From contig JAHJPX010000006.1 in assembly GCA_018819515.1 (NCBI GenBank), positions 248,001 through 312,000 of the forward strand: a DNA stretch of 64,000 nucleotides, in the 5' to 3' direction. Made by a program: the position numbers and the translations under genes. A model generated the notes under the pieces. The model made no database searches and was not told the DNA's origin. It saw only the letters and a program-made list of their open reading frames with translations. The DNA comes from Gammaproteobacteria bacterium (GTDB taxonomy: Bacteria; Pseudomonadota; Gammaproteobacteria; Burkholderiales; Rhodocyclaceae). Shown here piece by piece: positions 27,034 through 37,328 of the stretch. Every line of letters starts with the position of its first letter. The first letter of the stretch is position 1.

Positions 27034-27134
27034 GGCGTACCGCCACGGCTGACTTTTCCAAAGGGCGCAGGCAGGGCACCGCAAAGTGGCGGTCCCGAGC
27101 TCAGCGGGGGCTCAGGCAGCGCCTCACACTCTTG

Positions 27135-27136
<2 letters not shown>
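27034..27136 (+). repeat. Full-length bipartite repeat element between Sel1 gene and dnaJ (core copy 5)
   Basis: Starts 35 bases after the Sel1-gene stop with a perfect core (GGCGTACCGCCACGG then CTGACTTTTCC), then GGGCGCAGG, a hairpin ACCGC/GCGGT, CGGTCCCGAG, and ends in CTCACACTCTTG, running into the dnaJ stop codon at 27135-27137. Same order of parts as at 51446 and, inverted, at 19131. Confidence 0.8.
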
Positions 27137-28271
<1,135 letters not shown>

Positions 28272-28293
28272 GACGGTCTCGATAAAAGCACGA

Positions 28294-28327
28294 GGGCCGC
28301 AGCGGCAGGAAATCTAGCCGGCGGCCC
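28294..28327 (-). promoter_or_regulatory. Inverted repeat in the dnaK-dnaJ gap
   Basis: GGGCCGC at 28294-28300 and GCGGCCC at 28321-28327 pair perfectly around a 20-base loop, with a second internal palindrome GCCGC-A-GCGGC. It lies between dnaK stop and dnaJ start and lacks a T-tract. It may be an RNA-processing or attenuating hairpin that lowers dnaJ relative to dnaK. Confidence 0.4.
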
Positions 28328-28350
28328 GTTCGATGCATGTTGCTGGCAGC

Positions 28351-30273
<1,923 letters not shown>

Positions 30274-30308
30274 GTTGGTGTCCTTCAGTGAAATTTGGTC
30301 TGGTTCAG

Positions 30309-30336
30309 ATATGGGGGTATTGGCGCCGGCTTCAAG
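30309..30336 (-). promoter_or_regulatory. Sigma-32 (heat-shock) promoter for dnaK
   Basis: On the minus strand CTTGAAG (30336-30330) and CCCCATAT (30316-30309) are 13 bp apart, matching the RpoH consensus CTTGAAA-N13/14-CCCCATNT. The -35 element contains the grpE stop codon. dnaK starts 35 bp downstream. Confidence 0.75.
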
Positions 30337-30913
30337 CCGTCGGCGTACCGTCACCGCTGACTTTTGCCTTGGAAACGATGACCAGCGCCGGACGCAGAAT
30401 GCGCTCGTGCAGGGCGTAACCCTTTTGCAGCACCTGCACGATCCGGTTCGGTTCGCCATCGGCCTCCATCTGGCTGATCGCCTGATGCCGGTGCGGGTCG
30501 AATTTCTCGTCCAGCGGGTCGATTTCCGTAACGCTCGACCGCTCGAAAGCCGCCACCAACTGCTTGAGCGTCAGCTCGACGCCGGCGCGCAAGGCGTCGA
30601 AGTCCTGATCCTGGGTGGCAAGCGCGGCTTCGAGGCTGTCCTTGACCGCCAGCAGCTCGCCGGCGAACTTCTCGGCGGCGAACTTGCCGGCCTTGGCGAT
30701 GTCGTCCTGGGCGCGACGGCGGACATTCTCCGCTTCCGCCTTGGCGCGCAGCCAGGCGTCGTGATGTTCCTCGGCCTTGAGTTCGGCTGCCTTGAGCAAG
30801 TCCGCCAGGCTGGGCATCGTTTCGCCCGTATCCGGGGCCGGCTCGGCGTCCGCGGCGGTTTCGGCATCGGGAATATTGACGGAAGTCAGCTTTTCTTGAT
30901 CGGTATCCGGCAT
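30332..30913 (-). CDS. grpE: Nucleotide exchange factor GrpE
   Basis: 193 residues: an acidic disordered N terminus, a long coiled coil (about 40-95, 'EEHHDAWLRAKAEAENVRRR'), and the C-terminal beta domain with 'FDPHRHQAISQMEADGEPN' and 'LQKGYALHERILRPALVIVSK'. It releases ADP from DnaK. The last dozen residues, 'KAKVSGDGTPTA', lie past the normal end of the family and are encoded by a copy of the dispersed repeat. The stop codon doubles as part of the dnaK -35 element. Confidence 0.96.
   Translation of the reverse strand: MPDTDQEKLTSVNIPDAETAADAEPAPDTGETMPSLADLLKAAELKAEEHHDAWLRAKAEAENVRRRAQDDIAKAGKFAAEKFAGELLAVKDSLEAALATQDQDFDALRAGVELTLKQLVAAFERSSVTEIDPLDEKFDPHRHQAISQMEADGEPNRIVQVLQKGYALHERILRPALVIVSKAKVSGDGTPTA
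30342..30367 (+). repeat. Dispersed 26-bp core repeat, copy 6 (3' end of grpE)
   Basis: The + strand reads GGCGTACCGTCAC then CGCTGACTTTTGC; 23 of 26 consensus bases. On the grpE strand it is translated as K-V-S-G-D-G-T-P, the same phase as in folC. Confidence 0.75.
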
Positions 30914-30949
30914 GGCGACAACTCATCCTTCGACGATAAACCATGCACA

Positions 30950-30977
30950 CAATGGGGACGCCGTGGAGCTTTTCAAG
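30950..30977 (-). promoter_or_regulatory. Sigma-32 (heat-shock) promoter for grpE
   Basis: On the minus strand CTTGAAA (30977-30971) and CCCCATTG (30957-30950) are separated by 13 bp, an almost perfect RpoH promoter, 37 bp ahead of the grpE start. No CIRCE inverted repeat is present, so HrcA (gene at 47.8 kb) probably does not control this cluster. Confidence 0.82.
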
Positions 30978-31006
30978 CCCCGTTCGACAAAAAAACGACT
31001 ACCGGG

Positions 31007-32629
31007 TCAGGCGCGGAAGCGGCCGACGATCTCCTGAAGGGCGCCGGCCAGACCTTCCAGCTTCCTGGCTGCGGCTGCCGTCTGTTCCACGGCCTCGTTG
31101 TTGTCCTTGGCCATGCCGGCGATCGAGTCGATATTGTCGGCGACCTCGCCACTGACCAGCCGCTGTTGTTCGGTGGCTGCGGCAATGGCGTCCAGGCCTT
31201 GGCCGACTCTTTCCACCGAGCCGCTGGCTTCGCCAAGCACCTCGGCCACCGCTTCCAGCGACTCCTGACTCGAAGTGAGGTGAGCGAGTCCGTCCTGGAT
31301 GGAACGCTGCACGGCGTCGGAACGCTCCGACAGCGCGCGGGTGATACCGTCGATTTCGCTGGCCGAACCTGCGGACTTTTCGGCAAGCTTGCGCACCTCG
31401 TCCGCAACGACCGCGAAGCCGCGACCTTGTTCACCAGCCCTCGCCGCCTCGATGGCGGCGTTCAAGGCCAGCAGGTTGGTCTGGTCGGCGATGTCGCGGA
31501 CTTCCTTCGTCATGTTGGTGATGGCAACCGTGCTGTCAACGAACTCGCGTACGGATTCCGCAATTCCCGTAACCGTGGTTTCGACCACGGCAATCTCGCC
31601 GATCAGTTTCGACAGGTTGACGTTGCCTTCATGCGAACGTTTCAGGCTTTCGCGCGACTGTTCATGTACGCCTTCGGTGCTCTGCGCGATCGACGCGATG
31701 GCGGACACCATCTTGTCGACCGATGCCGAAGCTGCGGCGGAGGTGTCGCTCTGTCGATGTGAACTGGCGGCCACATGGCTGGCGCTCGCGGCAAGTTGCC
31801 GGGCGGATGCGGCGACCTCGCGCGCGGAGTCGCTGACCTGACGCACGAGGCTCGCCATCTTGGCCATCATGTCATTGAACGCCAGGCTCGCTTCGCCGAT
31901 TTCATCTTTGCCTTGTGCTTCCAGCCGCTGGGTCAGGTCGCCCTCGCCACGGGCGATGTTGCGCAAGCCCGTCACCATCTTGTCCAGGGGTTTCGTGACG
32001 ACGTTGCTGATGAACAAGAAGATGAAAGCCAGCAGCGGAATGCTCAGCACCACCGCGGCAGCCAGGGATTTGAAACGCTGGGCAGAAACGGCCGCGTTGA
32101 CCTGGTCGAGCGATATCTTCATGCTCACCGCCCCCAGCACCGTTCCTTCGGGAACCTGATGACAGGAGATGCAGTCCTTGCCGAGGTAGTTCTTGGAGGC
32201 CTTGGTCGGTCGTACCACGCGCAGGTATTCGCCTTTGGCATCCGATTCGACCGCGCTGAATTCATCGCCCTTGGTCAGTACCTGTTCCTCGATCGCGTCG
32301 CGCGGTTTGCTGTCGGCGACGTTGCCCGGACCAAACAACTTGGTGACGGCGTCGCCACGCAGGACGGACAGGTCGCGGATGACCGACAGTTGCTTGATCT
32401 GGTCGAGGAAGACTTCCCGCTGGTTGATCGTGCCGGTGATCATCATTCCGGTCAGGCCGGCCAGTGTAGCTTCGTGCATCGACAGGGAAAAGTCCGTTGC
32501 CTGGTCGATCGCCGTCTGCTGATTCACGTGGCTTTCCCAAAAAATCAGGCCGGTCCAGAAGACAACCAGCATCAGCCAGATTGCAGCCGTCAGCTTTACC
32601 CAGATTTTCAGATCCGCGATGAATTTCAT
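31007..32629 (-). CDS. Methyl-accepting chemotaxis protein with periplasmic haem-c (CxxCH) sensor domain
   Basis: 540 residues from the ATG at 32629. Membrane helices at about 11-31 and 188-210 enclose a periplasmic domain of about 155 residues that contains 'CISCH' at 153-157, a c-type haem attachment motif, in the setting 'YLGKDCISCHQVPEGTVLGA' as in Tll0287/DUF3365-like redox sensors. HAMP follows, then a cytoplasmic signalling domain with the hairpin tip 'ALNAAIEAARAGEQGRGFAVVADEVRKLAE'-type residues (about 405-435). There is no CheR-tethering pentapeptide at the C terminus. It is likely a redox or ligand-gas chemoreceptor; no che genes are nearby. Confidence 0.9.
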   Translation of the reverse strand: MKFIADLKIWVKLTAAIWLMLVVFWTGLIFWESHVNQQTAIDQATDFSLSMHEATLAGLTGMMITGTINQREVFLDQIKQLSVIRDLSVLRGDAVTKLFGPGNVADSKPRDAIEEQVLTKGDEFSAVESDAKGEYLRVVRPTKASKNYLGKDCISCHQVPEGTVLGAVSMKISLDQVNAAVSAQRFKSLAAAVVLSIPLLAFIFLFISNVVTKPLDKMVTGLRNIARGEGDLTQRLEAQGKDEIGEASLAFNDMMAKMASLVRQVSDSAREVAASARQLAASASHVAASSHRQSDTSAAASASVDKMVSAIASIAQSTEGVHEQSRESLKRSHEGNVNLSKLIGEIAVVETTVTGIAESVREFVDSTVAITNMTKEVRDIADQTNLLALNAAIEAARAGEQGRGFAVVADEVRKLAEKSAGSASEIDGITRALSERSDAVQRSIQDGLAHLTSSQESLEAVAEVLGEASGSVERVGQGLDAIAAATEQQRLVSGEVADNIDSIAGMAKDNNEAVEQTAAAARKLEGLAGALQEIVGRFRA

Positions 32630-32768
32630 AATGCGTTGCACCCTCCCACGGACAGCTTGCCAAGACAATTTCCCATTTGCTTCATTCTAGCCCGGGAGCC
32701 TAGCGGAGGCGCGCTTTCGACGAGGAAATCGACGAGAAACAGCGTGCCTTTTCAGGGTGTGCTCGTGC

Positions 32769-33434
32769 TCATGGCAACGAGAGACGGGAAGCGGCCAATG
32801 CCGGATCGGCATCGTCCATCCAGGGCAGGACGCCGAGCAGGGGAGCGGCCAGGCGATCCTTCAGTGCGGTGACGTTTTCTTCGGGCCAGGGCATGTCCGG
32901 ATCGATGCCATTGGCTACCCAGCCGGCCAGGGGCAGGCCTCGCGCGCGGATCGCGTCGGCGGTGATCAGCGCGTGGTTGAGGCAGCCCAGCCGCAGGCCG
33001 ACGACCAGGATCACCGGCAGGCCGAGGTGGACGGCCAGGTCGGCAGTGTCGATGTTGTCGCCGAGCGGGACGCGAAAGCCGCCGACCCCTTCGACCAGCA
33101 GCAGGTCGGTATCGGCGGCGAGATCGCGTGCGGCAGCGGCGATGCGTCCGGGGTCGATCTCGCGTCCTTCCACCGCCGCGGCGATGTGCGGCGCGACCGG
33201 TGCCTCGAAACAATACGGATTCACCAGTTCGCGTGGCGCCAGAAAAGAGGCTGCGGCAGCCAGCATTTCGACGTCCTCGTTCTGTCCGTTGGCGCCTGCG
33301 CCGGCGGCGACGGGCTTCATGCCGACGCATTTAAGGTTGTGGCTGCGCGCCACGTGAAGCAGCGTGCAGGTCACGAAGGTCTTTCCGACGCCGGTATCGG
33401 TGCCGGTTACGAAGTAGGCTTTGTTGCCAGGCAT
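32769..33434 (-). CDS. bioD: Dethiobiotin synthetase
   Basis: Closes the ureido ring of dethiobiotin from 7,8-diaminopelargonate, CO2 and ATP. It has 221 residues from the ATG at 33434; the P-loop is 'VTGTDTGVGKTFVTC', the diaminopelargonate-binding lysine is in 'GMKPVAAGA', and 'LLVEGVGGFRVPL' is the second signature. It overlaps the end of bioC by 28 bp and is the last gene of the biotin cluster. 139 bp separate it from the chemoreceptor gene. Confidence 0.96.
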   Translation of the reverse strand: MPGNKAYFVTGTDTGVGKTFVTCTLLHVARSHNLKCVGMKPVAAGAGANGQNEDVEMLAAAASFLAPRELVNPYCFEAPVAPHIAAAVEGREIDPGRIAAAARDLAADTDLLLVEGVGGFRVPLGDNIDTADLAVHLGLPVILVVGLRLGCLNHALITADAIRARGLPLAGWVANGIDPDMPWPEENVTALKDRLAAPLLGVLPWMDDADPALAASRLSLP

Positions 33435-34171
33435 AGGACGACCTCGAAAGTTGCAGGCAGGCCGGCGGTTTCGCGCATGGCCTCGTAGCGTTGCTCGACA
33501 GTTTGCCACGTTTGCCGGCCCATCAGGCCGGGCCGTCGTGGCCCCAACAGCTGGTTGGCGCCGAGTGCCTTCAGTTCGCGCAACAGTGAACGAAGTTCGC
33601 GGTGATGAATGCGTAGAGTCTGATGGATGAGGCGGACCGCCGTGAGGCCGAAGTCGACGCAGGCCGCGGCCAGGTCGTCGGCGGGAGGGAGGGCGAGTAC
33701 GTGGCGGTGGCGGTCGGTGCCGGCGAAGGCCGAGTCGAGTTCCGCCAGCGTGCCCGGCGCGAGGCTGCTGACCGCCAGCAGGCCGCCAGGGGCCAGCACG
33801 CGCGCGGCTTCGCCGATTCCCCGGCCGGCGTCACACCACTGGAAGCTCAGGTTCGACCAGTAGAGGTCGAAGGACGCGTCGGCGAAGGGCAGCGATTCGA
33901 TGTCGGCGCAAATTCCCGGAATGCGACCGCCGCCGGCCGCGGCGACCATGGCAGGCGCGAAGTCGGCGGCGGCGATTCGCGCCTGCGGCCAGCGGCGGGC
34001 CAGCAGCCCAAGCGCGTGGCCGGTGCCGCAGCCGGCGTCGAGAATGCGGGCCGGGGCCGTCGCATCGAGGGTGCCGAGCAGCAAATGGCAGACCTGGCGT
34101 TGCAGCGTCGCCGCGGCGTCATAGCTGGTGGCGGCGCGGTCGAAGGAGCGGCGGACGGCTTGCTTGCTCAT
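33407..34171 (-). CDS. bioC: Malonyl-ACP O-methyltransferase BioC
   Basis: Methylates malonyl-ACP so that the fatty-acid system can build the pimeloyl chain. It has 254 residues from the ATG at 34171, starting 'MSKQAVRRSFDRAATSYDAA' as the family does. The SAM-binding loop is 'ILDAGCGTGHALGLL', with 'DLYWSNLSFQWCD' downstream. The ATG overlaps the bioH stop as ATGA. Confidence 0.95.
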   Translation of the reverse strand: MSKQAVRRSFDRAATSYDAAATLQRQVCHLLLGTLDATAPARILDAGCGTGHALGLLARRWPQARIAAADFAPAMVAAAGGGRIPGICADIESLPFADASFDLYWSNLSFQWCDAGRGIGEAARVLAPGGLLAVSSLAPGTLAELDSAFAGTDRHRHVLALPPADDLAAACVDFGLTAVRLIHQTLRIHHRELRSLLRELKALGANQLLGPRRPGLMGRQTWQTVEQRYEAMRETAGLPATFEVVLCLATKPTS

Positions 34172-34836
34172 TGGGCGAACTCGCGCACGAGTTGCGCGAA
34201 GCGATCCGGTTGCGAGAGAAATGGCGCATGTGCGACTCCTGCGAAGACTTCCAGTCTCGCGTCGGGAATGTGCGCCGCCAGCCACTGCGCTGCCGCCAGC
34301 GGCATCAGCGGATCGCGCTCACCGTGGATCAGCAGCGTGGGCTGGCGTACCGCGACGGCTGACTTTTCGAGATTCGCGTCGCACAGTTCGGCGAGGCCGG
34401 CGGTGAGCGTCGCCATATCGGGAACTCCGTCGCGCATCAGTTCGTGCAGTTGCCGGGTGATCTCGCGCGCCCGCGTATCGCCCTGGTTCAACAGCGTGGC
34501 GAAACGGCGCAGCGCGGTCTGCGGATCGGCGGTAATGCCCACGGCAAAACTTTCTAGCACCTCGGGCGGTTGCGCGCAGTTCCAGCCGGGCGCCTGCACG
34601 AAGCGGGGCGTGGCGCCCACCAGAATGAGTCGCTGGTGGCGTGTCGCCACGCCTGACTTTTCGCTGGCGAACCGTATGGCGCGCATCGCGCCCAGCGACC
34701 AGCCGCAGACAATGGCGTCGTCGGACGCACCGTCAAGCTCGTAGCCGATGCGGAACTCACCTGCCAGTCGTTCGGCAACGGGACGCCAGACGCGGCTGTC
34801 GAATCCCCAGCCGGCGAGTAGTACCAGATCCTTCAA
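34168..34836 (-). CDS. bioH: Pimeloyl-ACP methyl ester esterase BioH (compact form)
   Basis: Removes the methyl group from pimeloyl-ACP methyl ester, ending chain elongation. It is an alpha/beta hydrolase with an intact triad: Ser47 in 'GWSLGA', Asp175 in 'HGERDP', His203 in 'GVAHAPF'. At 222 residues it is about 35 shorter than E. coli BioH, mainly at the N terminus (it starts at 'LLAGWGFDSRVW') and between strands. Residues 59-66 (EKSGVATR) and 157-164 (EKSAVAVR) are both encoded by copies of the dispersed repeat, in loops just before the strands 'LILVGATPRF' and 'TLLIHGERD'. Confidence 0.92.
   Translation of the reverse strand: MKDLVLLAGWGFDSRVWRPVAERLAGEFRIGYELDGASDDAIVCGWSLGAMRAIRFASEKSGVATRHQRLILVGATPRFVQAPGWNCAQPPEVLESFAVGITADPQTALRRFATLLNQGDTRAREITRQLHELMRDGVPDMATLTAGLAELCDANLEKSAVAVRQPTLLIHGERDPLMPLAAAQWLAAHIPDARLEVFAGVAHAPFLSQPDRFAQLVREFAQ
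34344..34369 (+). repeat. Dispersed 26-bp core repeat, copy 7 (in bioH)
   Basis: The + strand reads GGCGTACCGCGAC then GGCTGACTTTTCG; 24 of 26 consensus bases. Encodes EKSAVAVR at BioH residues 157-164. Confidence 0.8.
34638..34663 (+). repeat. Dispersed 26-bp core repeat, copy 8 (in bioH)
   Basis: The + strand reads GGCGTGTCGCCAC then GCCTGACTTTTCG. Encodes EKSGVATR at BioH residues 59-66, in the same reading phase as the other copy in the same gene. Confidence 0.8.
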
Positions 34837-35993
34837 GACGCGATCTCGCCCAATGCGGCGACGAGCTCGTCGACCTGCATCTCGCCGTGGGAGGCGGAAA
34901 GGGAAATGCGCAGACGGGCCTGGCCTTCCGGCACCGTTGGCGGGCGGATCGCCGGCGCCCAGATGCCGCGTTCGAGCAGGGCATCGGCGACATTCAGTGT
35001 GGCCTCATTGCCGCCGATTACAACCGGCTGAATGGCGGTTGCCGAATCCGTCAATCGCCAGCCGGCGCGAGCGCAGATCGGCTGCAGGCCGGCGCGCAGC
35101 CGGGCGATCAAGGTTTGCAGGTGATTGCGCAGCTCGTCGCCGGCTTCGATCAGCTTCAGGCTTTCCTGCAGCGCAAAAGTCAGTGCTGGCGGTACGCCGG
35201 TCGTGTAGATCGCGGTGCGCGCGGACTGCTCCAGCCAGTCGATCGCGTCCGCGTCGCCGGCGACGAAAGCACCCGAGACGCCGGCCGCTTTGCCCAGCGT
35301 CGCCATCACGATCAGCCGCCCGCCCGGCTTTAGGCCGAAGTGCGCGGCGCTACCGCGGCCCTGCGGGCCGAGCACGCCGAAGCCATGGGCATCGTCGATC
35401 AGCAGTAACGCATCATGACGCTCGGCAATCGCCATGAGTTCCGGCAACGGCGCGATGTCGCCGTCCATGCTGAACACGGCATCGGTGACGATCAGCCGCC
35501 GCTTGGCGCGATTGGCCGACAATTGCCCTTCCAGCACGCCGAGGTCAAGGTGCGGATAGCGGTGGTTGAAGGCCAGCGACAGGCGTACCGCGTCGATCAG
35601 CGAGGCGTGGTTGAGCTTGTCGGCGAAGATGGCGTCGCCGCGCTCCGCGAGCGCCGGCACGATGCCGATGTTGGCCATGTAGCCGGTGGCGAAGTGAAGT
35701 GCCTTTTGCGCCCCGACGAATTCGGCGAGCTTCGTTTCCAGCTCCCGGTTCGGCGTGAAGTGGCCGCCGAGGAACTCGGAGGCACCGGCGCCGACGCCCC
35801 AGGTCGACAGGCCGCGCGCCGCAGCGTCGATCAGGCGCGGATGGTGGGCGAAGCCCAGGTAGTCGTTGCTGGCGAAGGAAAGCGCGGGCCTGCCGTCGAC
35901 CAGCATCTCTGGACCGCAGGGCGTGGCAATCAGTCGGCGTCGCCGCAACAGGTTCAGGTTCTTCAGTTCCGCCAGGCGGTCGGTAAAGCTCAT
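34833..35993 (-). CDS. bioF: 8-amino-7-oxononanoate synthase
   Basis: PLP-dependent condensation of pimeloyl-ACP (or CoA) with L-alanine. It has 386 residues from the ATG at 35993 ('MSFTDRLAELKNLNLLRRRR'). Motifs: 'FASNDYLGFAHHPRL', 'LIDDAHGFGVLGPQGRG', and the PLP lysine in 'VMATLGKAAGVSGAF'. The stretch 'YTTGVPPALTFALQES' contains a copy of the dispersed repeat, read in the antisense orientation. Overlaps with bioH and bioA are four bases each. Confidence 0.96.
   Translation of the reverse strand: MSFTDRLAELKNLNLLRRRRLIATPCGPEMLVDGRPALSFASNDYLGFAHHPRLIDAAARGLSTWGVGAGASEFLGGHFTPNRELETKLAEFVGAQKALHFATGYMANIGIVPALAERGDAIFADKLNHASLIDAVRLSLAFNHRYPHLDLGVLEGQLSANRAKRRLIVTDAVFSMDGDIAPLPELMAIAERHDALLLIDDAHGFGVLGPQGRGSAAHFGLKPGGRLIVMATLGKAAGVSGAFVAGDADAIDWLEQSARTAIYTTGVPPALTFALQESLKLIEAGDELRNHLQTLIARLRAGLQPICARAGWRLTDSATAIQPVVIGGNEATLNVADALLERGIWAPAIRPPTVPEGQARLRISLSASHGEMQVDELVAALGEIAS
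35173..35198 (-). repeat. Dispersed 26-bp core repeat, copy 9 (in bioF)
   Basis: The + strand reads GCAAAAGTCAGTG then CTGGCGGTACGCC; 22 of 26 consensus bases. bioF reads the opposite strand, giving G-V-P-P-A-L-T-F-A, the same antisense phase as in lpxH. Confidence 0.65.
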
Positions 35994-37300
35994 GGCGTCA
36001 GCGCCACTTCCAGCGCCTTGGCGACGCCGTTGCACAGATGATCCATGGACGCCTCGTCGAGCGTGTAGGGCGGCATCAGGTATACGGTGTTGGCGATGGG
36101 CCGCACCAGTACACCATGTTGAAGCGCGGTGTGATAGTAGCGACGACCGAAGCCGGGATCGGTCTCGACGTCGAATGCGAAGATCATGCCGCGGCGTCGA
36201 TAATGGCTTACGCGCGGATGCCCGGCCAGCGGACGTAACCGGGCGTCGATGCGATCACCGAGTGCGACGTTGGCGGCGAGCACGTTGTCCTGCGCGAAGA
36301 TGTCCAGCGTCGCCAGCGCGGCCCGGCAGGCGAGCGGGTTGCCGGTGTAGGAATGCGAATGCAGGAAGCCACGCGCAGTGGCGTCGTCGAGAAAGGCGGC
36401 GTAGATCGCTTCGCGCGTCATCACCACGGAAAGTGGCAGGTAGCCGCCGGTGATGCCTTTGGAAAGGCACAGGAAATCGGGACGGATGTTCGCCTGCTCG
36501 TGGGCGAAGAAGGTGCCGGTACGGCCGCAGCCGACGGCGATCTCATCACAGATCAGATGCACCTCGTAGCGGTCGCACAAAGCGCGGGCGAGGCGCAGGT
36601 ATTCGGGCTCGTGCATTGCCATGCCGGCTGCGCATTGCACCAGCGGCTCGACGATCAGCGCAGCCGTTTCTGAGTGATGCGCCTCGAGATGGGCGGCCAG
36701 CGCATCGGCGGCGGCGCGGGCCGCGTCGGGCCCGTTGCGGGAATCTGGCGACGGCAGCACTGTTGCGGCGCGGATCAGCGGCGCATAGGCGTCGCGGAAG
36801 ATGGCGATATCGGTGACGCCGAGTGCGCCCATCGTCTCGCCATGGTAGCCGCCGGCCAGGCAAAGAAACCGGTTCTTCTCCGGACGCCCGACGTTGCGCC
36901 AGTAGTGCGCCGACATTTTCAGCGCGATTTCGGTGGCCGAGGCGCCGTCGGAACCGAAAAAGCAATGGCCTAGTTCCCCGTTCGTCAGCACCGACAACCG
37001 TTCGGCCAGCTCGACAACCGGCGCATGGGTACAACCCGCGAGCAGTACGTGTTCCAGCGTTTCGAGTTGGTCGCGCAGTGCGGCGTTGATGCGAGGATTG
37101 CAATGGCCGAAGAGATTGACCCACCAGGAACTGATGCCGTCCAGCCAGCGCTGCCCGTCGGTGCCGATCAGCCACGGCCCTTCGCCGCGGGCTACCGGCA
37201 GCAGCGGTAGCGCGCCCGTGTCGTGCTGTTGCATTTGGGTGCACGGATGCCAGACGGACTTGAGACTGCGTTGGAGTAGCGGATCTTGCATGGGCCGCAT
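35990..37300 (-). CDS. bioA: Adenosylmethionine-8-amino-7-oxononanoate aminotransferase
   Basis: Transfers an amino group from S-adenosylmethionine to 8-amino-7-oxononanoate. It has 436 residues (or 433 from a second ATG at 37291). Class-III aminotransferase motifs: 'VWHPCTQMQQH', 'GISSWWVNLFGHCNP', 'FGSDGASATEIALKM', 'ICDEIAVGCGRTGTFFA' and the PLP lysine in 'LCLSKGITGGYLPLS'. It leads the compact bioA-F-H-C-D group. bioB is not in the window. It starts only 28 bp after the histidine-kinase gene on the same strand, with no terminator between. Confidence 0.97.
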   Translation of the reverse strand: MRPMQDPLLQRSLKSVWHPCTQMQQHDTGALPLLPVARGEGPWLIGTDGQRWLDGISSWWVNLFGHCNPRINAALRDQLETLEHVLLAGCTHAPVVELAERLSVLTNGELGHCFFGSDGASATEIALKMSAHYWRNVGRPEKNRFLCLAGGYHGETMGALGVTDIAIFRDAYAPLIRAATVLPSPDSRNGPDAARAAADALAAHLEAHHSETAALIVEPLVQCAAGMAMHEPEYLRLARALCDRYEVHLICDEIAVGCGRTGTFFAHEQANIRPDFLCLSKGITGGYLPLSVVMTREAIYAAFLDDATARGFLHSHSYTGNPLACRAALATLDIFAQDNVLAANVALGDRIDARLRPLAGHPRVSHYRRRGMIFAFDVETDPGFGRRYYHTALQHGVLVRPIANTVYLMPPYTLDEASMDHLCNGVAKALEVALTP

Positions 37301-37328
37301 TTTAGCCCCCGGGAATGGCTCTTTCGAC

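Noticed and set aside
30914..31006. CIRCE operator for HrcA before grpE
   Set aside because: No TTAGCACTC/GAGTGCTAA inverted repeat is present; a sigma-32 promoter accounts for regulation.
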